Positions 26,703 to 34,571 of a stretch of 64,000 bases of DNA are shown piece after piece. The notes below the pieces were generated by a model that did not search any database, was not told where the DNA came from, and saw only the letters and a program-made list of their open reading frames with translations. Numbering within the stretch: position 1 is the stretch's first letter; every line of letters begins with the position of its first letter. Origin of the DNA: Hahellaceae bacterium (GTDB lineage: Bacteria; Pseudomonadota; Gammaproteobacteria; Pseudomonadales; Oleiphilaceae). The stretch lies in the NCBI GenBank assembly GCA_024234505.1, contig JACKOD010000001.1, positions 372,001 through 436,000 on the forward strand, read 5' to 3'. Position numbers and translations under genes: made by a program.

Positions 26703-27314
26703 GTGGAACTTGCTTGCTTGGATTTAGAAGGTGTACTGATTCCAGAAATTTGGATAGCCTTTGCGGAAAAAACGGGTATTGATGCACTCAAGGCAACAAC
26801 ACGCGATATTCCCGACTACGATGTATTAATGAAGCAACGCTTAAGAATTCTGGATGAGCATGGATATGGTTTAGATGCGATTCAGGAAGTCATTGGAGAG
26901 CTGGATCCGCTGCCGGGAGCAAAAGAGTTTTTGGATTGGCTGCGTGAGCGCTTTCAGGTCGTGATTTTGTCTGATACCTTTTATGAGTTTGCGATGCCTC
27001 TAATGGCAAAGCTTGGGCATCCGACGTTGCTTTGTCATAAGCTGGAAGTCGATGACCAGGGCAAAATTACCAATTATTTGCTGCGTCAACGCGATCCCAA
27101 GCGCCAATCGGTTCGCGCTTTCCAGTTGTTGAATTATCGTGTTGTTGCAACCGGCGATTCATACAACGATACCACGATGTTGGCGCAGGCAGAGCAGGGT
27201 ATCTTGTTCCATGCACCGGATAACGTGATTGCGGAATTTCCTCAGTTTCCTGCGGTTCACACTTACGATGAGCTGAAAGAAGAATTCCGTAAAGCAAGCT
27301 TAAGGGCAATTTAA
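26703..27314 (+). CDS. thrH: Phosphoserine phosphatase / phosphoserine:homoserine phosphotransferase ThrH
   Basis: HAD enzyme that removes phosphate from phosphoserine and can pass it to homoserine. It is 203 residues with a GTG start at 26703. The nucleophile motif is the ThrH form CLDLEGVL, followed by VVILSDTFYEF, the Lys-containing RDPKRQSV and the metal motif GDSYNDTTML. Near-identical blocks to Pseudomonas ThrH (FAEKTGIDALKATTRDIPDY) make the name firm. It is divergent from cysH across 232 bp. Confidence 0.95.
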   Translation: MELACLDLEGVLIPEIWIAFAEKTGIDALKATTRDIPDYDVLMKQRLRILDEHGYGLDAIQEVIGELDPLPGAKEFLDWLRERFQVVILSDTFYEFAMPLMAKLGHPTLLCHKLEVDDQGKITNYLLRQRDPKRQSVRAFQLLNYRVVATGDSYNDTTMLAQAEQGILFHAPDNVIAEFPQFPAVHTYDELKEEFRKASLRAI

Positions 27315-27379
27315 ATCGCCAACCTTCAGCGTATGTTCTGTTTCCATTAAGGGGCGTACGCTGCGTTAGCGCCTGTCGG

Positions 27380-28747
27380 CTAGTTTTTTAGAAATTGATT
27401 TTCAAGCAGGCTGATAAGATTTCTTATTTTGATGATGGATTCGGCATATTCACTTTCTGGATCCGAATCGGCAACAATACCCCCTCCTCCCCAGCAATAA
27501 GCAGAACCCTCTTTAAATAGCAGTGTGCGAATAGCGATGTTGCTGTCCATTCTACCGTTAAAGCTGTAGTAAAAAATGGAACCGCAATAGGGTCCTCTGG
27601 AGTGAGGTTCAAGTTCGTTAATGATTTCCATAGCCCGCTTCTTAGGCGCCCCGGTGATTGATCCGCCAGGAAATGCGCCGAACAAAAGTTCTAGTGGAGT
27701 ATGCTGATCTGACAATTTGCCGGAAACGGTGCTGACTAAATGATGTACATTACTAAAGGTTTCTATTTCAAAAAGCTTGGGGACAGAAACGCTACCGGTT
27801 TCGCAAAATTTGCCGAGATCATTTCTTAGCAAATCAACGATCATTAGATTCTCTGCCCGATCCTTTAGGCTTGATGCCAGCTCAAGTTTGAAATCACTAT
27901 CTTCTTGCGATGTTGTTCCCCTCGGACGCGTACCTTTGATTGGCTTAGTCTCGATAAGGCCACTATCTTCACACAATAGAAATCTTTCGGGGGAAAAACT
28001 AAGAATATCGTGGGAGCCACAATTCAAATAAGCAGAAAAGGGAGCGTTGGTATGATGTCTCAGTGCGAGAAATGCAGTGAGTGGATCGCCGATATACCGG
28101 CTCTGTAGTTGTTGTGAATAATTAACCTGATAGCAGTCGCCATTCTGTATGTAGGTTTGTATCGACGCGATTGCTTGCAGGTAGCTTTCTTTACTCGTAG
28201 ATAATGAAAAGGGCGTAACCAGTTCAAAACGGGGAAGGTGGATGTCGTCATTCTCTGCAGTTGTTAACTCAGCGAGTAGATTTGTCACTCGCTGTTGTAA
28301 CGAAGTGGGGCATGCGGGGTGAAAAATTAAGTAGCACTCGCCATTACTAAGGTTTTCAATTACGGCCCAGCTATATATTCCCAGTTTTATGATTGCATCG
28401 GCGGGTGGTTGCTTACATTTTACTTTGTGTTGAGTGTTAAGCGCGTCATAAGCCAGATATCCCACAATGCCGCCAACAAAGGGTAGCTCTCCTGGCGAGC
28501 AGATACGATGTGCCTGGACAATAGCTTCCAAATCGGCACAGAATTCTGGTAGGCGATCGCCAGCTTCCTGTGAGTTTGCTGGAACTTCAAACTCGATAAA
28601 GGGTTCTGCACTTGTAATTCTGTAGTGGCTGTTTTCTCCAAAACCGTCGCCACTGTCTAAGCATATTGTGCTTTTAAAATTCGATTTTAACGCGATTAAA
28701 AGACGGCTTAGCGTTATATGGGGAATGCTGTATTGGATTGGATTCAT
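27380..28747 (-). CDS. pabB: Aminodeoxychorismate synthase component I PabB
   Basis: Converts chorismate and ammonia to 4-amino-4-deoxychorismate for folate. It is 455 residues from ATG 28747 (MNPIQYSIPH); ATGs at 28792 and 28843 would add residues without clear similarity, and none has a strong ribosome site. The chorismate-binding domain is complete: PIKGTRPRG, DLLRNDLG, FPGGSITGAPKKRAMEII, and YCGSIFYYS. It is distinguished from TrpE by the gene context next to thrH. Convergent with thrH. Confidence 0.9.
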   Translation of the reverse strand: MNPIQYSIPHITLSRLLIALKSNFKSTICLDSGDGFGENSHYRITSAEPFIEFEVPANSQEAGDRLPEFCADLEAIVQAHRICSPGELPFVGGIVGYLAYDALNTQHKVKCKQPPADAIIKLGIYSWAVIENLSNGECYLIFHPACPTSLQQRVTNLLAELTTAENDDIHLPRFELVTPFSLSTSKESYLQAIASIQTYIQNGDCYQVNYSQQLQSRYIGDPLTAFLALRHHTNAPFSAYLNCGSHDILSFSPERFLLCEDSGLIETKPIKGTRPRGTTSQEDSDFKLELASSLKDRAENLMIVDLLRNDLGKFCETGSVSVPKLFEIETFSNVHHLVSTVSGKLSDQHTPLELLFGAFPGGSITGAPKKRAMEIINELEPHSRGPYCGSIFYYSFNGRMDSNIAIRTLLFKEGSAYCWGGGGIVADSDPESEYAESIIKIRNLISLLENQFLKN

Positions 28748-29145
28748 TAAGCAGTAGTTAATTTGGTTAAATGTACGATGTGAGTGTGGCATGCAAGCGA
28801 ATTGGGAAATGGCATGCCCGATTCGTGCGACGATCGTTGCCATCTAATCTAAAAGGAGAGGCGTGTCGCCTGTTTTCGATTAGTTCGCATTATACGGCTA
28901 TTCAATCTCGATTACGAATAAACTTTCGGAGCGTGGTTTCGGTAGATTAAGGCGCTTAATACATTTCTACAAGAAAAAGGCCAAAACTAGCACTGCAATG
29001 AAATGTGCATCCATTCACGGAATGTTACGCAGGAGATACATAGAATGGGAACCATCTGATGAGCACTACAAAACAATACAAAGTAGGCAGCTTGTTGGAA
29101 CTTTGATAACAAAAATTAAAAAATTCCATTCCAAGGAGAATACAA

Positions 29146-29925
29146 ATGAAAGGCCTGAAAAAACTTGCACTGGTTTCTGCTATCTCTGCTGCTTCTTTCG
29201 CTGCACAAGCTGAACTGAAGTCACTTGACGACGCCACCATGGGTACCCTGACTGGTCAGGCGGGTGTGACTATCGAACTGGAAACTCAGGTAGCTGTTGG
29301 TGAATTCCGCTACACTGACGAAGGTACTTTCGCTGTATCTGGTATCACTTTGGGCGGTGCTGGCGCAGCGCTGGGTGGCACTGCACTGTTGGATGACCTG
29401 TACATCGACATCGACGTAGAAACTGACGGTGACGCAGTTCTGTCTATCCACTCTATCTCTGGCAACCCAATCGACTGGGGAATGAGCTTCGCTTCTGCTG
29501 AACTGCGTGGCACTGACAGCACAACACTCATGAGCAACTTCAGCGCCATCGGTCTGTTGGCTCAGTTGGACATCCGTGTTGACACGGCAACTGACACTTT
29601 GATCGCTGACGTAGGTTTCTCTGTAGAAAACCTGAACGTAGACGTAGACTTCCTGGCTGTAGGCATCCGTGGTCTGACTGTCACTGGTACTAACGGTGGC
29701 GTAGGCACTGGTATCGGTACTGGTCTGGCTCACTTCGCGTTCACACAGATCACTATGGGCACTGCAGCTAACAAAGACGGCGTAACTTCTTTGGCGGTTT
29801 CTATCCCAACTTTCGCAGCAGACATCAACATCGCTGCAGTTGAAATCGGTGGTACTTCAATCGGTTCAGTAGCAATGGATGACCTGGTTGTAAGCAACAC
29901 TTCAATGGTTATCTACGGTCACTAA
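29146..29925 (+). CDS. Secreted 259-residue protein, copy 1 (DUF6160/FilA-like N-terminus)
   Basis: Function unknown. A Sec signal peptide (residues 1-22, ending AQA) is followed by ELKSLDDATMGTLTGQAGVTIEL, a mature N-terminus that recalls proteins labelled DUF6160 or FilA of a putative surface pilus system; this is from memory and not searched. The rest is Gly/Thr/Val/Asp-rich and predicted beta-rich, with no Cys, ending in MVIYGH. Every Ile codon is ATC and Asp is nearly always GAC, unlike neighbours, which suggests very high expression. Copies 2 and 3 encode the same protein. Surface or outer-membrane location is inferred. Confidence 0.88.
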   Translation: MKGLKKLALVSAISAASFAAQAELKSLDDATMGTLTGQAGVTIELETQVAVGEFRYTDEGTFAVSGITLGGAGAALGGTALLDDLYIDIDVETDGDAVLSIHSISGNPIDWGMSFASAELRGTDSTTLMSNFSAIGLLAQLDIRVDTATDTLIADVGFSVENLNVDVDFLAVGIRGLTVTGTNGGVGTGIGTGLAHFAFTQITMGTAANKDGVTSLAVSIPTFAADINIAAVEIGGTSIGSVAMDDLVVSNTSMVIYGH

Positions 29926-29963
29926 GATCGGAAGGGTCGCGCAAGCGGCCTGACGAAAACCAC

Positions 29964-29989
29964 AAAAGGCCACCTTCGGGTGGCTTTTT
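29964..29989 (+). terminator. Terminator of copy 1
   Basis: gccacc-ttcg-ggtggc with a stable UUCG tetraloop, A-run before and five T after. It is 38 bp past the stop and is conserved in all three units. Confidence 0.93.
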
Positions 29990-30218
29990 ACGTTTCTGGC
30001 GTAAAATGTCACCAGGAGCGGGCGGGCTTGTCGGACAATCGGCGGTTTAAACAATCTTTACTCGGCTGCAATGAAATGTGCGTCCATTCACGGAATGTTA
30101 CGCAAGAGATACATAGAATGGGAACCATCTGATAAGCACTACAAAACAATACAAAGTAGGCAGCTTGTTGGAACTTTGATAACAAAAATTAAAAAATTCC
30201 ATTCCAAGGAGAATACAA

Positions 30219-30998
30219 ATGAAAGGCCTGAAAAAACTTGCACTGGTTTCTGCTATCTCTGCTGCTTCTTTCGCTGCACAAGCTGAACTGAAGTCACTTG
30301 ACGACGCCACCATGGGCACCCTGACTGGTCAGGCGGGTGTGACTATCGAACTGGAAACTCAGGTAGCTGTTGGTGAATTCCGCTACACTGACGAAGGTAC
30401 TTTCGCTGTATCTGGTATCACTTTGGGCGGTGCTGGCGCAGCGCTGGGTGGCACTGCACTGTTGGATGACCTGTACATCGACATCGACGTAGAAACTGAC
30501 GGTGACGCAGTTCTGTCTATCCACTCTATCTCTGGCAACCCAATCGACTGGGGAATGAGCTTCGCTTCTGCTGAACTGCGTGGCACTGACAGCACAACAC
30601 TCATGAGCAACTTCAGCGCCATCGGTCTGTTGGCTCAGTTGGACATCCGTGTTGACACGGCAACTGACACTTTGATCGCTGACGTAGGTTTCTCTGTAGA
30701 AAACCTGAACGTAGACGTAGACTTCCTGGCTGTAGGCATCCGTGGTCTGACTGTCACTGGTACTAACGGTGGCGTAGGCACTGGTATCGGTACTGGTCTG
30801 GCTCACTTCGCGTTCACACAGATCACTATGGGCACTGCAGCTAACAAAGACGGCGTAACTTCTTTGGCGGTTTCTATCCCAACTTTCGCAGCAGACATCA
30901 ACATCGCTGCAGTTGAAATCGGTGGTACTTCAATCGGTTCAGTAGCAATGGATGACCTGGTTGTAAGCAACACTTCAATGGTTATCTACGGTCACTAA
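30219..30998 (+). CDS. Secreted 259-residue protein, copy 2
   Basis: The product is identical to that of copy 1 (signal peptide 1-22, KSLDDATMGTLTGQAG motif, beta-rich body). The only base change found in the 780-bp gene is the third position of a Gly codon (C at 30317, T at 29244 and 32785). It has its own ribosome site (aaggag) and terminator. The match to copy 1 implies very recent duplication or ongoing gene conversion. Function is unknown, as for copy 1. Confidence 0.88.
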   Translation: MKGLKKLALVSAISAASFAAQAELKSLDDATMGTLTGQAGVTIELETQVAVGEFRYTDEGTFAVSGITLGGAGAALGGTALLDDLYIDIDVETDGDAVLSIHSISGNPIDWGMSFASAELRGTDSTTLMSNFSAIGLLAQLDIRVDTATDTLIADVGFSVENLNVDVDFLAVGIRGLTVTGTNGGVGTGIGTGLAHFAFTQITMGTAANKDGVTSLAVSIPTFAADINIAAVEIGGTSIGSVAMDDLVVSNTSMVIYGH

Positions 30999-31036
30999 GA
31001 TCGGAAGGGTCGCGCAAGCGGCCTGACGAAAACCAC

Positions 31037-31062
31037 AAAAGGCCACCTTCGGGTGGCTTTTT
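31037..31062 (+). terminator. Terminator of copy 2
   Basis: Same UUCG-capped hairpin and T-run as in unit 1, offset by 1073 bp. Confidence 0.93.
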
Positions 31063-31183
31063 GCGTTTAGTGGTAAGAGTCTATTACTGGCCAATCTATT
31101 TAGATCTCGCACTTTGGCATGAGTCCTCAGGAAACACTAATTAATTCGTCGTAGGCGGGCAACCAATCTGTTGATTTATATGG

Positions 31184-31203
31184 ATTCCCGCATGCGCGGG
31201 AAT
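31184..31203. repeat. REP-like palindrome
   Basis: Perfect 8-bp arms attcccgc and gcgggaat around atgc. Similar palindromes occur as extragenic repeats in many proteobacteria. I saw only this copy in the window. Confidence 0.6.
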
Positions 31204-31224
31204 GATAACACTCTATTTACCCTA

Positions 31225-31404
31225 GGGCGTGTTGACGTTTTGTCCTGTAACCCGTTAACAGCTCCACCGACAGAGGCGAGACTGTAGGCGGGGCCCGTCC
31301 CCGGGGCGCTCGGGGGTTGGTGCAGTATTTGAGTCAACCGGCTTCGATCTGCGCGGCGAGGACGCCCCTCGCTACAGTGTGATGGAGGCAGGCGTCAACA
31401 TCCC
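31225..31404. mobile_element. MITE-like inverted-repeat element between units 2 and 3
   Basis: The outer ends are inverted repeats: gggcgtgttgacg (31225-31237) against ggcgtcaacatccc (31391-31404). An inner pair also exists: actgtaggcggggcccgtcc (31281 onward) against the complement of gaggacgcccctcgctacagt-like sequence ending at 31378. It is about 180 bp, G+C-rich and without coding capacity. A related, shorter sequence lies at 60809-60905. No transposase is present, so it would be a non-autonomous element. Flanking target duplications are not clear. The rest of 31069-31714 shows only the REP-like palindrome and a terminator. Confidence 0.6.
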
Positions 31405-31660
31405 TTAAGTAATCTTTTTCCGAAGTTGCCGATTGTATTTTGCTTCAAGGTAATACAAGAGTTCTGTTGATGTGCGGGGTTTTGCCGATGTACGAGCATG
31501 TTGATGCAGGAGCTGAGAGGTAATTGAAATCGTGGGATACTGGTTAGGGTGATGCATTAAAAATATATCGGGGGAATTACCTGTTTTAAGGTGGGGACTA
31601 AAAGTTAACTGCGAATAGTGCTGTATTGGGTGGCAGGAGAACAAGGGAATCTAGGAGGAA

Positions 31661-31708
31661 GTGTTGAAAGCGGCTAATAATTGGGAGCAAAATTAGCCGC
31701 TTAAACAC
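31661..31708 (-). terminator. Long hairpin downstream of the 31715-32251 gene
   Basis: gtgttgaaagcggctaat (31661-31678) pairs with attagccgcttaaacac (31692-31708) with one bulge and one mismatch. It starts 7 bp past the stop on the minus strand. There is no U-run after it. Confidence 0.6.
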
Positions 31709-31714
31709 TAAATA

Positions 31715-32251
31715 TTAGTGCTTGCCCTTATCGGCAGGGTCGGTGTAGTGAAAAACTTTGAAGTCTTTATTGACGTCAATTGGCGAGCCGAATACAAGCT
31801 TGTTGCCTTCTTGTGTGTAGCCAGTAGCTCTTAATACGGCTACGCCATAAATATGCTCCAGTTCTGTTACCAAAATCATTTTTGAGGCGTCTTTAGGATC
31901 TGGCGCAGTATAGAAAATACCTGATGCGCCTATTTCATTCTTTTTAGCCAGTGCGTAGAGAGAGCGCTGCAGTAATCCAACGGTGGCGGCAACAGGTGCT
32001 TGCGAAGATTCTTTAAAATTGACTTTTTTGATGCGGCCGTCAACAAGTATCATTACCGCGAATGCAACATGTTCATTTGCAAGTATTTTTTCTTCAGCAA
32101 ACGGAACACCTTCAGCCATGATTTCCTGAAAATTCTGACCCACCACTTCTTTAACTTTATCAACGTTAACGTTTACGTCACCAGCGCGTGCAACTTGTGC
32201 CAATGTCGCTAAATAAAGGGCGAATACCCAAACTAATTTTAAGCTTTTCAT
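31715..32251 (-). CDS. Predicted periplasmic protein, unknown function
   Basis: I do not recognise this 178-residue protein. From ATG 32251 it has a signal peptide (MKSLKLVWVFALYLATLAQVARA, cut near ARA|G). A mixed alpha/beta mature domain follows (VNVNVDKVKEVVGQNFQEIMAEGVPFAEEKI, HVAFAVMILVDGRIKKVNF). There are no cysteines or clear catalytic motifs. It is transcribed opposite to the flanking triplicated genes, between units 2 and 3, and ends in its own hairpin. The mature part recalls small sensor-like folds, but that is weak. It could be cargo carried in when the third unit was separated. Confidence 0.75.
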   Translation of the reverse strand: MKSLKLVWVFALYLATLAQVARAGDVNVNVDKVKEVVGQNFQEIMAEGVPFAEEKILANEHVAFAVMILVDGRIKKVNFKESSQAPVAATVGLLQRSLYALAKKNEIGASGIFYTAPDPKDASKMILVTELEHIYGVAVLRATGYTQEGNKLVFGSPIDVNKDFKVFHYTDPADKGKH

Positions 32252-32686
32252 ATTTTTATAAGTCCTTAACTCAATTTTTAGTATTTTGCTGTTCACGCCA
32301 GGGAGTATGCAAAAAGTGCGGGAAGCCAAGCAAGGGATAGCATATCAAGAAATGCATAGTGATGGGCTATTTTAAACAAAAGTTAAGGCCGGGGTTTGGC
32401 TGTTTTATTATATGAATGAGCGGCTTGCGTTAAATCGTTTACGAAATCCTAATGCTTGCAGAACCTTTGAGGGGAAATGGGCTTTGAACTGAGGCGGATT
32501 GCCTGCGACCGGATAAAGGTTGTGTGTGCATGGCAAGACGAAAGTGTGCATTCATTCACGGAATGTTACGCAAGAGATACATAGAATGGGAACCATCTGA
32601 TGAGCACTACAAAACAATACAAAGTAGGCAGCTTGTTGGAACTTTGATAACAAAAATTAAAAAATTCCATTCCAAGGAGAATACAA

Positions 32687-33466
32687 ATGAAAGGCCTGAA
32701 AAAACTTGCACTGGTTTCTGCTATCTCTGCTGCTTCTTTCGCTGCACAAGCTGAACTGAAGTCACTTGACGACGCCACCATGGGTACCCTGACTGGTCAG
32801 GCGGGTGTGACTATCGAACTGGAAACTCAGGTAGCTGTTGGTGAATTCCGCTACACTGACGAAGGTACTTTCGCTGTATCTGGTATCACTTTGGGCGGTG
32901 CTGGCGCAGCGCTGGGTGGCACTGCACTGTTGGATGACCTGTACATCGACATCGACGTAGAAACTGACGGTGACGCAGTTCTGTCTATCCACTCTATCTC
33001 TGGCAACCCAATCGACTGGGGAATGAGCTTCGCTTCTGCTGAACTGCGTGGCACTGACAGCACAACACTCATGAGCAACTTCAGCGCCATCGGTCTGTTG
33101 GCTCAGTTGGACATCCGTGTTGACACGGCAACTGACACTTTGATCGCTGACGTAGGTTTCTCTGTAGAAAACCTGAACGTAGACGTAGACTTCCTGGCTG
33201 TAGGCATCCGTGGTCTGACTGTCACTGGTACTAACGGTGGCGTAGGCACTGGTATCGGTACTGGTCTGGCTCACTTCGCGTTCACACAGATCACTATGGG
33301 CACTGCAGCTAACAAAGACGGCGTAACTTCTTTGGCGGTTTCTATCCCAACTTTCGCAGCAGACATCAACATCGCTGCAGTTGAAATCGGTGGTACTTCA
33401 ATCGGTTCAGTAGCAATGGATGACCTGGTTGTAAGCAACACTTCAATGGTTATCTACGGTCACTAA
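32687..33466 (+). CDS. Secreted 259-residue protein, copy 3
   Basis: Same protein as copies 1 and 2, with the same leader and ribosome site. By eye its 780 bp match copy 1 completely, including T at 32785 where copy 2 has C. The 1.5 kb separating it from unit 2 contains an oppositely oriented gene and a MITE-like element, so identity despite this separation argues for gene conversion or very recent duplication. Function unknown. Confidence 0.88.
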   Translation: MKGLKKLALVSAISAASFAAQAELKSLDDATMGTLTGQAGVTIELETQVAVGEFRYTDEGTFAVSGITLGGAGAALGGTALLDDLYIDIDVETDGDAVLSIHSISGNPIDWGMSFASAELRGTDSTTLMSNFSAIGLLAQLDIRVDTATDTLIADVGFSVENLNVDVDFLAVGIRGLTVTGTNGGVGTGIGTGLAHFAFTQITMGTAANKDGVTSLAVSIPTFAADINIAAVEIGGTSIGSVAMDDLVVSNTSMVIYGH

Positions 33467-33504
33467 GATCGGAAGGGTCGCGCAAGCGGCCTGACGAAAA
33501 CCAC

Positions 33505-33530
33505 AAAGGGCCACCTTCGGGTGGCTTTTT
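33505..33530 (+). terminator. Terminator of copy 3
   Basis: Same UUCG-capped hairpin as in units 1 and 2, with one A-to-G change at its foot (33508). Confidence 0.93.
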
Positions 33531-33735
33531 GCGTTTCTGGCGTTTAGGAAATATAACCAATTGAATCAAGGGCTGTTGATGTTTACCTCTATTGCGCTAT
33601 AGCGTCACCGCAATAGCCGAGTCATTTTAACGGAAAGCGCCCCGAGGATGGGCCGCCTACAACCCAATCCCTATCAGTAGATGTGTAAATGAGTAATAGC
33701 GCAAAACATCAATACGCTTAGTGGGTAACTCATAT

Positions 33736-33760
33736 AAAAAAAGCTCCGGAAAGGAGCTTT
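33736..33760 (-). terminator. Terminator of the 33789-34421 gene
   Basis: Arms aaagctcc and ggagcttt around ggaaa, with a seven-U tract on the minus strand, 29 bp past the stop. It also separates the gene from unit 3. Confidence 0.88.
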
Positions 33761-33788
33761 AGAGGGGGGAGTGTTTAATGGAGAGCGG

Positions 33789-34421
33789 CTATTTGGGTAC
33801 GTCTATAATCAAATCAAATCCACCCCCTTGCCGTGGAATGAGTTGAACACCTTCTCCATTGATGCTCTGCGGAACGTTGATAGTGTCTACGCCAGGAAGA
33901 TTCCCGAATGAGAAAGTGACCTGGTCGCCTGCGCGGCTGAGACCCAAATCATTGCCAACAAAATTCATATCAAAATCGCCTTCCGGAATAACCACTCCGG
34001 GCAGCGTGGGTCGAGGATTAGCAAATACGATCTCAGGAATAGTCGGCTGAATTGCCCCTAGTGCAGCCTGGTCTACACTGAGCGCGGCTTCTCTGACTTG
34101 CTCGTCCGCGTTAGCAATGGCTGCGTCGAGTTGTGATGCATTTTCCGAAGTTCTTTTTTCGAACTCGTATTGCTTTTCTTCATCACTCACCGGCGCATCG
34201 CCTGGCGAGATGGTTATCGTTGCCAGCTTTTTATTCGCTTGGTCTTCCTGCTGCCGCTTTTTCGGCGCAACGATGATTGTAGAATCTTTGATATAGGTTT
34301 CGGTCAGCTCGTTACTCGATAAGGATTTAACATCGGCCTCAACGACAGACGCCAGAAGCATCGCAGTTGTGGCAGAAAAGAGAAGTGTCCGCTTAAATGT
34401 AATTGCGCTTAAATGAGTCAT
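33789..34421 (-). CDS. Secreted protein with KSLSSNEL mature N-terminus, unknown function
   Basis: A 210-residue predicted exported protein; I do not recognise the family. The signal segment is FKRTLLFSATTAMLLASVVEA from ATG 34421; an upstream ATG at 34484 would lengthen it by 21 residues. The mature start ADVKSLSSNELTETYIKDSTIIV parallels AELKSLDDATMGTLTGQAGVTIEL of the triplicated proteins. A charged coiled-coil-like segment follows (EEKQYEFEKRTSENASQLDAAIANADEQV), then a Pro/Val-rich beta C-terminus ending in IDVPK. A shared export or assembly pathway with the triplicated proteins is inferred from the N-terminus and location. Confidence 0.75.
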   Translation of the reverse strand: MTHLSAITFKRTLLFSATTAMLLASVVEADVKSLSSNELTETYIKDSTIIVAPKKRQQEDQANKKLATITISPGDAPVSDEEKQYEFEKRTSENASQLDAAIANADEQVREAALSVDQAALGAIQPTIPEIVFANPRPTLPGVVIPEGDFDMNFVGNDLGLSRAGDQVTFSFGNLPGVDTINVPQSINGEGVQLIPRQGGGFDLIIDVPK

Positions 34422-34571
34422 GCGGCATCCGAACCTGAGTAATTGAAAGTGTAAGTTTGCTATGCGTAAAAGCAAACTTTTCATAATGAACAGTATTTAG
34501 TCTGCCATCCCAATTTTCAAGTAAAGATTGTTAGGAATTTGCAGTCGGTATTCTTTTTGAGGTTGTTTTTC

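Larger units (their letters stand above)
28993..30002 (+). repeat. Tandem unit 1 of a three-copy ~1-kb repeat (leader, CDS, terminator)
   Basis: This unit holds a ~150-bp leader, the 259-codon gene and its terminator. Unit 2 is offset by exactly 1073 bp and unit 3 by 3541 bp. The leader ends with aaggag 8 bases before the ATG. A possible promoter inside the leader is ttgttg followed 17 bp later by attaaa, so each unit seems to be an independent transcription unit. Leader differences from unit 2 are few (for example near 29010 and 29032), yet more frequent than in the CDS. Confidence 0.95.
30066..31068 (+). repeat. Tandem unit 2 of the three-copy ~1-kb repeat
   Basis: Starts 63 bp after unit 1 ends; the spacer itself is not repeated. 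It matches unit 1 from ctgcaatgaaatgtgc through the terminator. The leader differs from unit 1 at a few bases; the CDS differs only at 30317. Confidence 0.95.
32542..33543 (+). repeat. Unit 3 of the three-copy ~1-kb repeat
   Basis: Offset 3541 bp from unit 1; homology begins near 32542, slightly inside the start of units 1 and 2, and runs to ggcgt at 33543. The CDS looks identical to copy 1 at the DNA level. The 290 bp between the 31715-32251 gene and this unit shows no other recognisable feature. Confidence 0.93.

Noticed and set aside
28998..29213. A 71-codon frame starting in the leader and running out of frame into the repeat gene
   Set aside because: It overlaps the real start, has no ribosome site and its start region is not kept in unit 3. 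A regulatory upstream frame is not excluded but is not supported.
29221..29733. A 170-codon minus-strand frame antisense to each of the three repeat genes (also 30294-30806 and 32762-33274)
   Set aside because: Its conservation only reflects the identity of the plus-strand genes, and its Ser/Thr/Asp/Val-rich, low-complexity composition mirrors their codon bias. No ribosome site was seen.
31405..31644. A 79-codon minus-strand frame next to the MITE-like element
   Set aside because: It begins without a ribosome site, ends exactly at the element border and shows no recognisable domain or hydrophobic pattern.
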